Source: Vibrio tapetis subsp. tapetis (GTDB lineage Bacteria; Pseudomonadota; Gammaproteobacteria; Enterobacterales; Vibrionaceae). Taken from it: DNA of 64,000 bases. Positions 50,802-60,725 of the stretch are shown piece after piece. The stretch is from positions 3,724,453-3,788,452 of the forward strand of contig NZ_LT960611.1 of assembly GCF_900233005.1 (NCBI RefSeq). The letters run 5' to 3'. A model generated the notes under the pieces. It worked only from the letters and a program-made list of their open reading frames with translations. It ran no database searches and was not told where the DNA came from. Position 1 is the stretch's first letter, and each line of letters begins with the position of its first letter. Position numbers and translations under genes: made by a program.

Positions 50802-51363
50802 GCTTCGCTCCGATTTATTGGCTATCAAATGGTTAAATTTATCGCGCTGAATATCGCATGGATCGTGCAAAATTACCACCAACAAAGCCGTGATCCTTGA
50901 TTTTATTGTTGGATTAAAATGCCGACCTTAATCACAGAAACAAAATATTAACAATTTTTCCTGACCGTCACTATTCAGAATAATAGCCGTACTGAGTCTG
51001 TTTGCCAGTTTGCATTCAATAAATGGAAATCGCCCGATAAAATACTAAGAACGCTTTGCGGTAAAACTGCATAACATTTCAACCTAAAGCACATTATCCG
51101 CACTTAAGTGAATTGCCATTCAACCCGCCCCTACCGTTTTCTAACGAAAAACAGACGCGATATTTTTGATCCAGCAGTCAAAATGACCAGTATGAATGAT
51201 TAAAATTTGTCCCCCTCATGCTATAAAATGTGGCTTTTAGCCTAAATTAGTCAATAATTTCACTATACGAGAAACTTGCAAGTTGATTTCAACCTTGTCA
51301 TAAATGTGAGGTAGCGCTCTTTTAAAGAGCACCAAAGATCAATATAGAAATAAGGACATTTCC
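50802..51363. other. Intergenic region between rraB and arcA
   Basis: It carries the divergent promoters of both genes. GCTCTTTTAAAGAGC (51316-51330) is a palindrome shortly before arcA. No small gene or RNA recognised. Confidence 0.5.
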
Positions 51364-52584
51364 ATGAGTAAGTTGTATGTCGGCTCTGAAGTCGGTCAAT
51401 TACGTCGTGTTTTATTACATCGCCCAGAGCGAGCGCTGACCCACCTTACCCCATCTAATTGCCAAGACCTTCTGTTTGATGATGTCCTCGCAGTAGAGGC
51501 TGCAGGGGAAGAGCATGACGTATTTGCACAAACACTTAGAGACCAAAACGTGGAAGTGCTTCTATTGCATGACTTATTGGTTGATACCCTTGCGGTCGTG
51601 GAAGCAAGAAATTGGCTACTTACCAATCAAATATCTGATTTTCGTTTTGGTCCTACTTTCGCCAAAGAGTTAAGATCACATCTAGAAGCAATGGATAACG
51701 ACACGCTTGCAACCATTTTGCTTGGCGGTCTTGCCTATTCAGAGCTGTCACTTAACTCCTCTTCGATGATGCCAAAACTGCATCAACCACTCGATTTTGT
51801 CATAGAACCTTTGCCTAACCACCTGTTTACTAGGGATACTTCATGCTGGGTATACGGTGGCGTTTCATTAAATCCGATGATGATGCCAGCCAGACAAAGA
51901 GAAACAAACCACCTAAGGGCGATCTACCGTTGGCACCCAATTTTTGCAGGGCAAGATTTTATTAAGTTCTTTGGTAATGAAGACTTACATTACGACAATG
52001 CCAACATTGAAGGCGGTGATGTTCTTGTCATTGGTAATGGCGCCGTATTAATCGGCATGTCCGAGCGCACTACCCCACAGGGAGTAGAAAATCTAGCAGC
52101 CAAGTTGTTTAAATCAGGTCAAGCCAAAAAAGTTATCGCTATTAGTTTGCCAAAACACCGTTCATGCATGCACTTAGATACAGTCATGACCCACATGGAC
52201 GTTGATACGTTCTCTGTTTACCCGGAGATCATGCGTAACGATCTCGAAACATGGTGCTTAACACCAAATGGCCCTGATGATATGACGGTAAAACAAGTAC
52301 CAAGTTATATCCATGCTATTGAACTTGCCCTTGGTGTGGAGAAATTAAAAATCATCACCACTGGCGGTGACAGCTATGAAGCAGAGCGTGAACAGTGGAA
52401 TGACGCTAATAACGTTCTTACCGTAAAACCTGGGGTTGTTGTTGCGTACGAACGCAACGTCTACACCAATGAGAAATACGACAAAGCTGGCATACAAGTG
52501 CTGACCATTCCAGGCAATGAACTGGGTCGAGGTCGTGGTGGTGCGAGATGTATGAGTTGTCCTATCGAAAGAGATGGCATTTAG
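51364..52584 (+). CDS. arcA: Arginine deiminase
   Basis: 406 residues, full length. The catalytic Cys is Cys396 in [18 protein letters not shown]. Other conserved blocks are [18 protein letters not shown] and [17 protein letters not shown]. It hydrolyses arginine to citrulline and ammonia. Next to argF, the pair can make carbamoyl phosphate and ornithine from citrulline for ATP generation, or feed citrulline to biosynthesis. It is followed by a strong terminator. Confidence 0.93.
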   Translation: MSKLYVGSEVGQLRRVLLHRPERALTHLTPSNCQDLLFDDVLAVEAAGEEHDVFAQTLRDQNVEVLLLHDLLVDTLAVVEARNWLLTNQISDFRFGPTFAKELRSHLEAMDNDTLATILLGGLAYSELSLNSSSMMPKLHQPLDFVIEPLPNHLFTRDTSCWVYGGVSLNPMMMPARQRETNHLRAIYRWHPIFAGQDFIKFFGNEDLHYDNANIEGGDVLVIGNGAVLIGMSERTTPQGVENLAAKLFKSGQAKKVIAISLPKHRSCMHLDTVMTHMDVDTFSVYPEIMRNDLETWCLTPNGPDDMTVKQVPSYIHAIELALGVEKLKIITTGGDSYEAEREQWNDANNVLTVKPGVVVAYERNVYTNEKYDKAGIQVLTIPGNELGRGRGGARCMSCPIERDGI

Positions 52585-52615
52585 TTCACAAGCTAAATGT
52601 GATGACTCAACGATT

Positions 52616-52640
52616 AAGGGCCGCTGCATGCGGCCTTTTT
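52616..52640 (+). terminator. Terminator after arcA
   Basis: AAGGGCCGC and GCGGCCTTTTT pair around a 5-nt loop and end in a T-run. Confidence 0.85.
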
Positions 52641-52658
52641 GTTATTTATCGTCATTAG

Positions 52659-52698
52659 ATTGAAATATAAATTCACAAATAGTGAATTTATATGTATA
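52659..52698 (+). promoter_or_regulatory. Candidate tandem ARG boxes upstream of argF
   Basis: AGTGAATTTATATGTATA (52681-52698) fits the 18-bp ARG box well in its first half. TGAAATATAAATTCAC about 3 bp upstream is a second, offset half-site-rich box. ArgR with arginine would repress argF from here. Confidence 0.5.
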
Positions 52699-52737
52699 AA
52701 TACTTCATGCATCTCTATTTGATTTAAAGGACGACCG

Positions 52738-53742
52738 ATGGCTTTCAATTTGAGAAATAGAAATTTTTTAAAACTTTTGGATTTTTCACCAAAAGAAATA
52801 CAATTTTTACTCGATCTTTCGGTCGATCTAAAACGTGCGAAATACGCAGGTACCGAAACTCAAAAGCTTGTGGGTAAAAATATCGCATTAATATTCGAAA
52901 AATCATCCACGAGAACTCGATGCGCCTTTGAAGTCGCAGCTTATGATCAAGGTGCGCACGTTTCATACCTAGGCCCTTCAGGTTCTCAAATTGGCCATAA
53001 AGAGTCGATGAAAGATACCGCGCGTGTACTCGGCCGCATGTATGACGGCATTGAATACCGTGGCTTTGGTCAACCGATCGTTGAAGAGCTCGGAAAATTT
53101 GCAGGGGTTCCAGTCTGGAATGGCTTAACCGACGAATTTCATCCGACCCAAATTCTTGCTGACTTCCTAACCATGTTAGAACATGGCCGCGGTAAGCAAT
53201 TACACCAAATCAGCTTCGCGTATTTAGGTGACGCTCGTAATAACATGGGCAATTCCTTATTAGTTGGTGCCGCGAAAATGGGGATGGATATTCGCCTTGT
53301 GGCTCCAAAATCGTATTGGCCGGAAAGCTCACTGGTTGAAGAATGCCAGAATATAGCACAGCAAACAGGCGCTAAAATAACGTTAACAGAAAACGTTAAC
53401 GAAGGTGTTCTCGGTTGTGACTATCTCTATACTGACGTTTGGGTTTCTATGGGTGAGCCTGCAGAAGCATGGGATGAACGTGTCGCTCAAATGACACCGT
53501 ACCAAATCAACCAATCGGTCATAGAAGCAACGGGCAACCCTCAAGTTAAATTCATGCATTGTTTACCCGCTTTCCACAACGATGAAACGACTGTCGGTAA
53601 AGAAGTGGCTGAAAAATACGGCATGCAAGGATTAGAAGTTACCGAAGAAGTATTTGAATCTCATCACTCTATTGTGTTTGATCAAGCAGAAAATCGCATG
53701 CATACCATTAAGGCGATCATGGTCGCGACATTAGGCCAATAG
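52738..53742 (+). CDS. argF: Ornithine carbamoyltransferase
   Basis: 334 residues, exactly the usual length. The carbamoyl-phosphate loop is STRTRCAF at residues 57-64, with HPTQILADF and the ornithine-side HCLPAFHND. It converts ornithine and carbamoyl phosphate to citrulline in arginine synthesis, and can work in reverse beside arginine deiminase. It has an independent promoter with ARG-box-like sequence. No defect. Confidence 0.95.
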   Translation: MAFNLRNRNFLKLLDFSPKEIQFLLDLSVDLKRAKYAGTETQKLVGKNIALIFEKSSTRTRCAFEVAAYDQGAHVSYLGPSGSQIGHKESMKDTARVLGRMYDGIEYRGFGQPIVEELGKFAGVPVWNGLTDEFHPTQILADFLTMLEHGRGKQLHQISFAYLGDARNNMGNSLLVGAAKMGMDIRLVAPKSYWPESSLVEECQNIAQQTGAKITLTENVNEGVLGCDYLYTDVWVSMGEPAEAWDERVAQMTPYQINQSVIEATGNPQVKFMHCLPAFHNDETTVGKEVAEKYGMQGLEVTEEVFESHHSIVFDQAENRMHTIKAIMVATLGQ

Positions 53743-53825
53743 AGAGCACGATAGAATTGATGTAATCGCTTGCGCTCCCATTTCTTCAGAGTATAATTCT
53801 CCGCAATTTGTCTGAGGTAACATAA

Positions 53826-53915
53826 ATGTCGCAAGCAACAACACATTCAGTGATTGTCCGTGTTAAGCAATATTGCTTATCGCGCTTGCCTTTTTGTTGC
53901 TACTTGAATTTTTAA
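53826..53915 (+). CDS. pyrL: pyrBI leader peptide (PyrL-like)
   Basis: A 29-residue leader, [20 protein letters not shown], then LPFCCYLNF, with its stop overlapping the attenuator stem. The coding end contains a T-rich tract (CTTTTTGTTGC) where RNA polymerase pauses when UTP is low, letting the ribosome reach and disrupt the terminator. This is the pyrBI attenuation layout. Confidence 0.85.
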   Translation: MSQATTHSVIVRVKQYCLSRLPFCCYLNF

Positions 53916-53942
53916 AGCCTCCCTTTATAGGGGGGCTTTTTT
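53914..53942 (+). terminator. pyrBI attenuator
   Basis: AAAGCC-t-CCC and GGG-g-GGCTTTTTT flank tttata. It is placed directly behind the leader stop and before pyrB, and acts as a UTP-sensitive terminator. Confidence 0.88.
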
Positions 53943-53968
53943 ATGGCATCACCATAGGGAAGAAGAAC

Positions 53969-54898
53969 ATGGCGAACTCGCTCTATCAAAAGCATATTAT
54001 CTCTATTTCTGAGCTGTCTCGCGAAGAATTAGAACTGGTTGTCACCACGGCTAAAAAGCTAAAGTCGGAGCCTAGCCCTGAACTCATTAAAAACAAAGTC
54101 ATCGCAAGTTGCTTCTTTGAGCCTTCCACTCGTACTCGCCTTTCGTTTGAAACCGCGATTCAACGCATTGGGGGGGCGGTCATCGGTTTTGATAATGATG
54201 GCAACACGTCTTTGGCAAAAAAAGGGGAAACTCTGTCAGACTCTGTTCAAGTCATCTCTTCGTACGTTGATGCGTTTGTTATGCGCCACCCTCAAGAAGG
54301 CGCTGCTCGCTTAGCTTCTGAATTTACCAATGGTGTTCCTGTTATTAATGCTGGTGACGGTGCAAACCAACACCCAACTCAAACGCTATTGGACTTGTTC
54401 AGTATCTATGAGACACAAGGCCGTTTAGATAACTTAAACATCGCCTTTGTGGGTGATTTAAAATACGGACGTACCGTTCATTCATTAACACAGGCACTGG
54501 CCAAATTCGATAACAACCGCTTCTACTTTATCGCTCCAGACGCCCTCGCAATGCCTGACTACATCTGTGAAGAATTAGACGACGCTGGCATCGAATACAG
54601 TTTGCATCTAGAAATGGAAAGCACTATGCCTGAACTGGATATTTTGTACATGACACGTGTACAAAAAGAACGTTTTGATGACTCAGAGTACGCACACATT
54701 AAATCGGCTTATGTGTTATCGGCTTCTATGCTTAACGATGCCAAAGAAAATCTAAAAGTACTGCATCCACTTCCACGTGTTGACGAGATCACAACAGATG
54801 TCGATAAAACACCCCATGCATACTTTTTCCAGCAAGCAGAAAACGGGGTCTACGCTCGCGAAGCCCTACTTGCTCTTGTCTTAAACGAAACGCTGTAA
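53969..54898 (+). CDS. pyrB: Aspartate carbamoyltransferase catalytic subunit
   Basis: 309 residues from the ATG at 53969 ([20 protein letters not shown]). The longer in-frame extension to 53873 crosses the attenuator and is not used. The carbamoyl-phosphate loop is STRT at 53-56 in [12 protein letters not shown], with [10 protein letters not shown] and HPLPRVDEI. First committed step of pyrimidine synthesis. It forms the dodecamer with PyrI encoded 16 bp downstream. Confidence 0.95.
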   Translation: MANSLYQKHIISISELSREELELVVTTAKKLKSEPSPELIKNKVIASCFFEPSTRTRLSFETAIQRIGGAVIGFDNDGNTSLAKKGETLSDSVQVISSYVDAFVMRHPQEGAARLASEFTNGVPVINAGDGANQHPTQTLLDLFSIYETQGRLDNLNIAFVGDLKYGRTVHSLTQALAKFDNNRFYFIAPDALAMPDYICEELDDAGIEYSLHLEMESTMPELDILYMTRVQKERFDDSEYAHIKSAYVLSASMLNDAKENLKVLHPLPRVDEITTDVDKTPHAYFFQQAENGVYAREALLALVLNETL

Positions 54899-54914
54899 TC
54901 GAGGAGAATTCATC

Positions 54915-55376
54915 ATGACTAAAGAGACTCAATTGCAGGTAGAAGCGATTTGTAACGGTACGGTTATCGACCACATTCCTGCTCATATTGGTATCAAAGT
55001 ATTAAAGCTCTTTGATATGCACAATACAGAGCATCGCGTGACCGTTGGCTTAAATCTACCGTCTTCAGCCCTTGGTGCTAAAGACCTGCTTAAAATAGAA
55101 AACGTCTTCATCACGGAAGCGCAAGCTCAAAAGTTGGCGCTGTATGCACCTAATGCTACCGTAAATCAAATCGAAGATTATACAGTTGTTAAAAAACTGG
55201 CTCTGACTTTGCCGGAAACAATCAGTGGTGTTTTTGAATGCCCTAACACGAACTGTATTTCTCACAACGAACCCGTCGACTCGAGTTTCACTCTGATCCC
55301 TCGTAAAGAGGACATTCGCCTTAAGTGTAAGTACTGTGAAAAAGCGTACTCTCGTCAAATTATGACTGAGCTGTAG
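54915..55376 (+). CDS. pyrI: Aspartate carbamoyltransferase regulatory subunit
   Basis: 153 residues. The nucleotide-binding N-terminal domain ([20 protein letters not shown]) is followed by the zinc domain with four Cys (CPNTNCISH and CKYCEKAY). It binds CTP/ATP to control PyrB. Same transcript as pyrB. Confidence 0.95.
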   Translation: MTKETQLQVEAICNGTVIDHIPAHIGIKVLKLFDMHNTEHRVTVGLNLPSSALGAKDLLKIENVFITEAQAQKLALYAPNATVNQIEDYTVVKKLALTLPETISGVFECPNTNCISHNEPVDSSFTLIPRKEDIRLKCKYCEKAYSRQIMTEL

Positions 55377-55416
55377 GGGAAGTGCTAAGTCTAAAGGCTA
55401 GAAGCTAAATACAATT

Positions 55417-55446
55417 AAAAGGTCGATGCTTATTCGACCTTTTTTG
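55417..55446 (+). terminator. pyrBI terminator
   Basis: AAAAGGTCGA and TCGACCTTTTTT form a stem with a 7-nt loop and T tail. Confidence 0.88.
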
Positions 55447-55510
55447 TACCCTAAAAATGTGTTTCTTTTAAGGTTCATCAAATTTCACATAATATTGCTT
55501 GCAGCATAAT

Positions 55511-55525
55511 TGTTATGTTATTACA
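55511..55525. promoter_or_regulatory. Candidate Zur-like operator
   Basis: TGTTATGTTATTACA, an imperfect palindrome resembling the Zur box core, lies 30 bp before the first gene of the zinc-related cluster. Confidence 0.35.
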
Positions 55526-55557
55526 TTGGCATCACGAGTTGGTGAGAGTGAATCTAG

Positions 55558-55851
55558 ATGAATACGCAAAAGAATCAAAAGTGGATCGCGCTATTTGCGA
55601 CGGTCGCACTGCTTTGGCTTAGTGCTGCTTTTGTTAGTCATCATGTAGATACGCATCATATGAGTCATGAAGAGCCGTCACACTCATGTGAATTGTTCTC
55701 TATTTGCAAAACGAGCCTACACTCTCATATACCTATTCTTGATATTCCAAATCAATTCATCATCTTATTCGCTTTTATCACCTATTGTTTTTTATCTTCA
55801 CCCGCACCAAACAGAGTTGCGCGTTCTCCCCCACAATACCGTTTAAATTAA
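55558..55851 (+). CDS. DUF2607-like small His-rich membrane/periplasmic protein
   Basis: 97 residues: a signal or anchor helix (WIALFATVALLWLSAAFVSH), a His cluster (HHVDTHHMSHEEPSH) that could bind zinc, and a second hydrophobic segment (FIILFAFITYCFLSS). It lies just upstream of zrgA and a possible Zur site. The family is frequent in vibrios and has no known function; zinc handling is inferred. Confidence 0.6.
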   Translation: MNTQKNQKWIALFATVALLWLSAAFVSHHVDTHHMSHEEPSHSCELFSICKTSLHSHIPILDIPNQFIILFAFITYCFLSSPAPNRVARSPPQYRLN

Positions 55852-55962
55852 TCTACGTTTTGCCCTTTAAATTAGGCCTAATCGCTGAATTTAACACCAG
55901 CAAAACACACTAAATTTCACTTTATATTATGATTCAATTTATAGAACTATTGAGGTATTCCT

Positions 55963-56760
55963 ATGAACCGCACTTTTTCCCTAACGCTTCTTAGCACCGC
56001 TATTCTTTGTGCTCCAGCATTTGCTGATGAAAGCTTCCGTCAACATGACGCCCATGTACATGGTGTTGTTGAGTTTAATATGGCGCAAGAAGACAATGTG
56101 CTTATGGTAGAGATCACCGCTCCTGGCGCAGACGTAGTAGGGTTTGAGCACGCACCAAAAACGGATGAACAAAATGCAGCACTACAGCAGGCAGAACTGC
56201 TATTAACCAAGCCTAGTAATATTTTTATGCTAGCGGAAGCCGCGAGCTGTAAAGTCGTTCAAGCGCACGTATCAAATACTCTTGAAAACAGTAAGCCTTG
56301 CACATGCCACGAGAAAAACGAGGATCATGACCATGCTGAACACAAGCATGAAGAACATCATGATCACGACCATGGCGAACACAAGCACGAAGAACATCAT
56401 GATCACGACCATGGCGAACACAAGCACGAAGAACATCATGATCACGACCATGACGACCACAAGCACGAAGAGCATCATGATCACGACCATGGTGAACACA
56501 AGCACGAAGAACATCATGATCACGACCATGACCATGACGAACACAAACACGAAGAACATCATGACCACGACCATGGCGGTCACGGTGAGTTTGTTGTTGA
56601 ATACCAATTTAAATGCGATAACGTCGACGCGTTGAAGCAAATTGAAACTAAATGGTTCACTCACTTCCCATCAACAGAGAAAGTTAACGTTAACTTAGTT
56701 ACCGACGAAAAGCAGATCGCGACGGAGTTGAGTGCAACAAACCATCACATTAAGATGTAA
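55963..56760 (+). CDS. zrgA: ZrgA-type zinc-regulated periplasmic protein
   Basis: 265 residues with a signal peptide (SLTLLSTAILCAPAFA). An N-terminal domain with HDAHVHGVVEFNMAQ is followed by a His/Asp/Glu-rich tandem repeat (units of HDHDHGEHKHEEH, about 5 copies from residue ~125 to 205), and a C-terminal domain. ZrgA-type proteins are induced by zinc shortage and help a vibrio ABC transporter take up zinc. The His repeat is a metal-scavenging segment. It precedes an ABC ATPase and permease pair in the same direction. Confidence 0.8.
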   Translation: MNRTFSLTLLSTAILCAPAFADESFRQHDAHVHGVVEFNMAQEDNVLMVEITAPGADVVGFEHAPKTDEQNAALQQAELLLTKPSNIFMLAEAASCKVVQAHVSNTLENSKPCTCHEKNEDHDHAEHKHEEHHDHDHGEHKHEEHHDHDHGEHKHEEHHDHDHDDHKHEEHHDHDHGEHKHEEHHDHDHDHDEHKHEEHHDHDHGGHGEFVVEYQFKCDNVDALKQIETKWFTHFPSTEKVNVNLVTDEKQIATELSATNHHIKM

Positions 56761-56793
56761 CACTTAGCTACATACCGGCTATTTTAGTAAAAT

Positions 56794-56824
56794 GAGAGAG
56801 CTTACTCGGCAGAGTTAGCTCTCT
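56794..56824 (+). terminator. Hairpin between zrgA and the ABC genes
   Basis: AGAGAGCT and AGCTCTCT pair across a ~14-nt loop followed by TATTAATT. It is a partial terminator that could lower expression of the transporter genes. Confidence 0.45.
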
Positions 56825-56855
56825 TATTAATTCATCAACATTGAGAAGTATCTTC

Positions 56856-57569
56856 ATGTTAACGTCAACACCCCCTGCACCGATGATTGAATTGAACGAT
56901 TTGGATTACCGTTGGGCCGATCATTTACCCAGCACCATCACCATCGACCAACTTTCAATTACCACAAACGAAAGAGTATTTATTAAAGGACCAAGTGGCT
57001 GTGGTAAATCAACGTTACTTGGATTACTAACAGGGATCATCACCCCACAAAAGGGTGAACTCAAGGTACTAGGCCAAGATCTAGCGAGTTTAAAACAAAG
57101 CGAAAGAGACAAATTTAGGGCCAATCATATTGGCTATATTTTCCAGCAATTTAATCTTCTACCCTACCTATCCGTGATCGACAATGTGCTTTTGCCTTGT
57201 CACTTTTCATCATCAAGAAAAGCAAAAGTAGAAGGTGACCTAATCGAACAAGCAAAGCATCTTTTAGGGCGACTGCACCTACCGAGCGCACTCCTCAATA
57301 GCCCAGTGACCGACTTAAGTATTGGTCAGCAACAGCGCGTTGCTGCGGCCCGAGCTCTCATTGGCCACCCTGAACTGCTCATTGCTGATGAACCCACATC
57401 CGCATTAGATCATGATAACCGAGCCGCATTTATTGAGTTGCTCATGGAAGAAGCTCAACAAACAAATACCAGCCTAGTTTTCGTGAGCCACGATCCAACA
57501 TTAGAAACGTTCTTTGATCGCAGCATTGACCTTACCCAATTAAATAAAGCGATGGAGGAAAGCGCATGA
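56856..57569 (+). CDS. ABC transporter ATPase of the zinc-regulated cluster (MacB/LolD-type)
   Basis: About 237 residues; the ATG at 56856 or 56883 is possible. Walker A is GPSGCGKST, the signature LSIGQQQRVAAARAL, Walker B LLIADEPTSALD, and the H-loop FVSHDP. It belongs to the LolD/MacB-type ATPases that drive FtsX-like permeases rather than to ZnuC. Next to zrgA, it corresponds by position to the zrgB-like gene. The stop overlaps the permease start by four bases. Confidence 0.85.
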   Translation: MLTSTPPAPMIELNDLDYRWADHLPSTITIDQLSITTNERVFIKGPSGCGKSTLLGLLTGIITPQKGELKVLGQDLASLKQSERDKFRANHIGYIFQQFNLLPYLSVIDNVLLPCHFSSSRKAKVEGDLIEQAKHLLGRLHLPSALLNSPVTDLSIGQQQRVAAARALIGHPELLIADEPTSALDHDNRAAFIELLMEEAQQTNTSLVFVSHDPTLETFFDRSIDLTQLNKAMEESA

Positions 57570-58825
57570 AAGCCATCATTCATCTCGCATGGAAAAGCTT
57601 AACTAACCGTAAAATGACCGCCATACTCACCATCATGACCGTGGCCATTTCAGTTGTCTTACTAATGGGCGTTGAGCGAATTCGGACTCAAGCAAAAGCC
57701 AGCTTTGCCAATACGATATCCGGTACTGACCTCATCGTAGGCTCACGTTCAGGGCAAGTAAATTTATTGCTTTATTCTGTTTTTCGAATTGGTAATGCAA
57801 CCAATAACATCGACTGGAAAAGCTTTGAAGAGTTCAGTAATCACCGCTCAGTCAAGTGGGCGATTCCTATGTCTCTTGGTGATTCGCACCAAGGCTTTAG
57901 AGTATTGGGGACTAACCAAGACTATTTTGATCACTTTCAATACGGTAAAAAACAACCGTTAACAATGCAAGATGGAAAGCCTTTCTCAAGTCTATTTGAA
58001 ACCGTCATTGGGTCTGATGTTGCTAAAGAACTGGGCTATAAAATTGGCACTGAAATAATCATCGCTCATGGCATCAGCGATAAAGCATTCAATCGCCATG
58101 ATAATTTGCCATTTAAAGTCGTAGGCATATTTAAACCAACCGGCACCCCCGTAGACAAAACAGTACACGTTTCATTAGAAGCCATTGAAGCGATTCATGT
58201 TGGTTGGGAGTCTGGCGCAAGAATGGGAGATACCCCTTCAGCACAAGACTTAGAAAACGTTCAGTTTCACCCTAAGCAAATCACCTCTTTCATGTTAGGC
58301 TTGAACTCCAAAATTCAAACTTTCTCACTGCAAAGACAAATCAACACCTACAACAAAGAGCCATTAAGTGCCATCCTTCCGGGGATTGCGTTGCACGAGC
58401 TTTGGGGCATGATGTCTGTTGCGGAGCAAGCGTTACTTGCTGTATCAGGGTTTGTGGTAATAGCGGGATTATTAGGTATGCTAAGCAGCCTACTGACCAG
58501 CTTACAAGAACGCCGTCGAGAAATGGCCATTCTTCGAGCAATGGGGGCTAGGCCAAAACACATTTTCTTTTTACTGATCAGTGAAGCAAGTACACTTACC
58601 TTTGCAGGTATTGCTAGCGGTGTCGGATTGCTTTACGTATTACTCGCGATCATTAAACCCATCGTCGCACAGTGGTACGGGATCAGCCTAGAATTAACGA
58701 CAATAAGCCAGCATGAATGGATGCTATTAGGCTTAGTACAGGTAGCTGGCATTGCGATCGGATTCATTCCGGCATTTAGAGCATACCGTCAATCACTGGC
58801 TGACGGCATGACAATAAGAATTTAA
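57566..58825 (+). CDS. FtsX-like ABC permease of the zinc-regulated cluster
   Basis: 419 residues with the MacB/FtsX layout: one N-terminal membrane helix (MTAILTIMTVAISVVLLMGV), a large periplasmic MacB_PCD domain, and three C-terminal helices (ALLAVSGFVVIAGLLGMLSS, FLLISEASTLTFAGIASGVG, MLLGLVQVAGIAIGFIPAF). It pairs with the ATPase just upstream. The transport or mechanotransmission role is inferred; the zinc link comes from zrgA. Confidence 0.85.
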   Translation: MKAIIHLAWKSLTNRKMTAILTIMTVAISVVLLMGVERIRTQAKASFANTISGTDLIVGSRSGQVNLLLYSVFRIGNATNNIDWKSFEEFSNHRSVKWAIPMSLGDSHQGFRVLGTNQDYFDHFQYGKKQPLTMQDGKPFSSLFETVIGSDVAKELGYKIGTEIIIAHGISDKAFNRHDNLPFKVVGIFKPTGTPVDKTVHVSLEAIEAIHVGWESGARMGDTPSAQDLENVQFHPKQITSFMLGLNSKIQTFSLQRQINTYNKEPLSAILPGIALHELWGMMSVAEQALLAVSGFVVIAGLLGMLSSLLTSLQERRREMAILRAMGARPKHIFFLLISEASTLTFAGIASGVGLLYVLLAIIKPIVAQWYGISLELTTISQHEWMLLGLVQVAGIAIGFIPAFRAYRQSLADGMTIRI

Positions 58826-58837
58826 GGATATAAGTTA

Positions 58838-59338
58838 ATGAAAAAAGTACTACTCATTTTATGTTGTTGGTTTGGCGTGCTGCTACCAGCCACCGCAGAA
58901 ACACCGCCTCAAGATATCCTGACATTAGACTGGATTGATCTCATTCCTGAAGCGGAAAGAAACCAATTCAGTCATAACGGTATGCCTTTAATTGATCATA
59001 ACAATATGGATATCAAGCAGAACAAAGTTGGTAGTGTGCGAACTGAATTAAACGGCAGCCAGGTCAAAATTCCAGGCTTTGTTATTCCGCTTGAAGGGGA
59101 TGATAAGTCAGTAACTGAGTTTTTATTGGTTCCTTATTTCGGAGCGTGTATCCATGTTCCGCCACCGCCACCAAATCAAATCATTTACGTGAAGTTTGAG
59201 AAAGGCGCGCCCATTCAACAACTTTGGGATGTTGTTTATATTATTGGCACACTAAAAACAGAAACGATCAATTCTGATCTAGCCGAAACCGGCTACCTAA
59301 TTGAAGGTGTTGCTCTAGAAGATTACGACGACGCGTAA
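58838..59338 (+). CDS. DUF3299 periplasmic protein
   Basis: 166 residues with a signal peptide (LLILCCWFGVLLPATAE). The body has VKIPGFVIPLEGDDKSVTEF and LVPYFGACIHVPPPPPNQII, the family's most typical signature with a conserved Cys-His pair. AAGGATA precedes the ATG. DUF3299 genes often travel with FtsX-type ABC pairs; a metal-binding role is possible from the Cys/His motif. Confidence 0.8.
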   Translation: MKKVLLILCCWFGVLLPATAETPPQDILTLDWIDLIPEAERNQFSHNGMPLIDHNNMDIKQNKVGSVRTELNGSQVKIPGFVIPLEGDDKSVTEFLLVPYFGACIHVPPPPPNQIIYVKFEKGAPIQQLWDVVYIIGTLKTETINSDLAETGYLIEGVALEDYDDA

Positions 59339-59388
59339 TAATGCTAGCCTGAGAGGCGTTTTGACTATAATGGTTAAGGCGTCTCTTA

Positions 59389-59487
59389 TTAGATAATAAA
59401 TTGCGCCAAATACACGATAACCACCCCGTATATCATCAATAAAATAGCCATTGATAAGCGTTTTTTTGTTTTCGCACTTAACTTCAT
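59389..59487 (-). CDS. Tiny membrane protein, 32 aa
   Basis: It reads MKLSAKTKKRLSMAILLMIY, then GVVIVYLAQFII. It has a basic N-terminus and one membrane helix of about 19 residues. A near-perfect ribosome site (CAAGGAGG) lies five bases before the ATG, which supports translation. It converges with the DUF3299 gene. Function unknown; too short for standard gene finding. Confidence 0.6.
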   Translation of the reverse strand: MKLSAKTKKRLSMAILLMIYGVVIVYLAQFII

Positions 59488-59616
59488 CACGCCTCCTTGA
59501 CTCACTATTCCCGCTCAATACAAGAAAACACACATAATCTTAACAAATCATTATCACCGCTAATAGTCAAAAGCTTGATTAACTTCTAGGACAGACATAG
59601 GCTTTGTGCATATTGT

Positions 59617-60549
59617 ATGAATCCGTCATTTAGCGTTTGGGATAATCTTATGGCAGAAACTCGTCAGCCTGTTGTTATTGATCAAGACAAAGAACCTGTA
59701 AAAGCCACTAACAACAATAGAAAAAACAGTTACATTCTAGACAGTGCGAGCCGAGTAATGCAAATTGCTCAGATTCATGGACTAGATGCAAGGCTGCAAG
59801 AAGCCGCACCAGAAAAAAGCACCATAGAACGTGCAATAGAGCGCCAGAAAAAGCGTCAGGAGCAACGTCAGCTTAACCTAGAACAAATCCTAAAATATAC
59901 CCATGGCAGTTGCCGAGACGAAACAGCAGGCGAACCAGACGCTGATTGGCTACATCGATTTTTTGATATGGCCCAAGATATTCATAATAGCTCTATGCAA
60001 AAACTGTGGAGCCAAGTTCTAAAACGTGAAATCACCAACCCTGGCTCAACGTCAATGAAAGCGCTTCAAGTCCTAAAAGATATGTCGCCTAAAGAAGCAC
60101 AAACCCTACAACGCGCAGCTTCGCTTGCCTGTAGCTTTGGCGGTGATAACAGTAAAAAGTTACTGCTTGGATTTAAAGCTCAAGGCGGATTTTTGGGGTT
60201 TAAAAAAGAAGCGACTAACGCCGTAAATCTGGGTAGCTATCAAATGCCCTACTCTAGCTTACTTCATCTAATAGAGTTGGGTTTATTGCTAGGAACCGAA
60301 TTAGAGTCTGGAGAAGTCGGGCTTGATCCCGCTGTCGTGGTAACCTACCAAGGCAAACAATTGGCATTACAACCAATGAGCAAAGGCATGCGGCTACTAT
60401 ATTATCGTTTTAGCCCAACCGGTGATGAACTATGCAAGCTATTAGGTAATAAGCCTAATATGGGTTACTACGATCAACTCGTGGCCTTGCTTTCGCAGAA
60501 ATTCACTCTGCAAACAGAGACAACAGGGTCAGTTGATCATACGGTTTAA
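59617..60549 (+). CDS. TIGR03899/DUF2806-type uncharacterised protein
   Basis: 310 residues; an alternative ATG at 59650 (MAETRQPVVIDQD) is possible. It is helical with a basic Arg/Gln/Lys stretch (ERAIERQKKRQEQRQLNLEQ), then WLHRFFDMAQDIHNSSMQKL and WSQVLKREITNPGSTSMKAL, which are the family's conserved centre. It has no signal peptide. Found in vibrios and relatives, unknown role. Confidence 0.7.
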   Translation: MNPSFSVWDNLMAETRQPVVIDQDKEPVKATNNNRKNSYILDSASRVMQIAQIHGLDARLQEAAPEKSTIERAIERQKKRQEQRQLNLEQILKYTHGSCRDETAGEPDADWLHRFFDMAQDIHNSSMQKLWSQVLKREITNPGSTSMKALQVLKDMSPKEAQTLQRAASLACSFGGDNSKKLLLGFKAQGGFLGFKKEATNAVNLGSYQMPYSSLLHLIELGLLLGTELESGEVGLDPAVVVTYQGKQLALQPMSKGMRLLYYRFSPTGDELCKLLGNKPNMGYYDQLVALLSQKFTLQTETTGSVDHTV

Positions 60550-60652
60550 GTGCGAAAATTTTGAAACCGACATACACCAACGTCAAGCTTTTCTCTTTCA
60601 ATCTTTAACTTAGCTTTTAGTACTTAGCTTTTAGTACTTCGTTCCAAACACA

Positions 60653-60725
60653 TCGAGTAGGGTGAGGCGTCTCCGCCTCATCCCTCTCACAGAACCGTAC
60701 GTACGGACCTCGTATACGGCTCATG
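60653..60725 (-). ncRNA. Group II intron domains V and VI
   Basis: The 34-nt-type catalytic hairpin of domain V and the branch-point stem of domain VI are both readable just after the maturase stop, as needed for splicing. Confidence 0.85.

Noticed and set aside
53873..53968. Longer N-terminus for pyrB
   Set aside because: It would translate through the attenuator hairpin. The ATG at 53969 matches the known length and start of PyrB.
56272..56664. Minus-strand frame of 130 codons rich in Met, Val and Phe opposite zrgA
   Set aside because: It is the antisense reading of the His-repeat codons. It looks like a membrane protein only because CAT/GAT/CAC codons read backwards as ATG/ATC/GTG.
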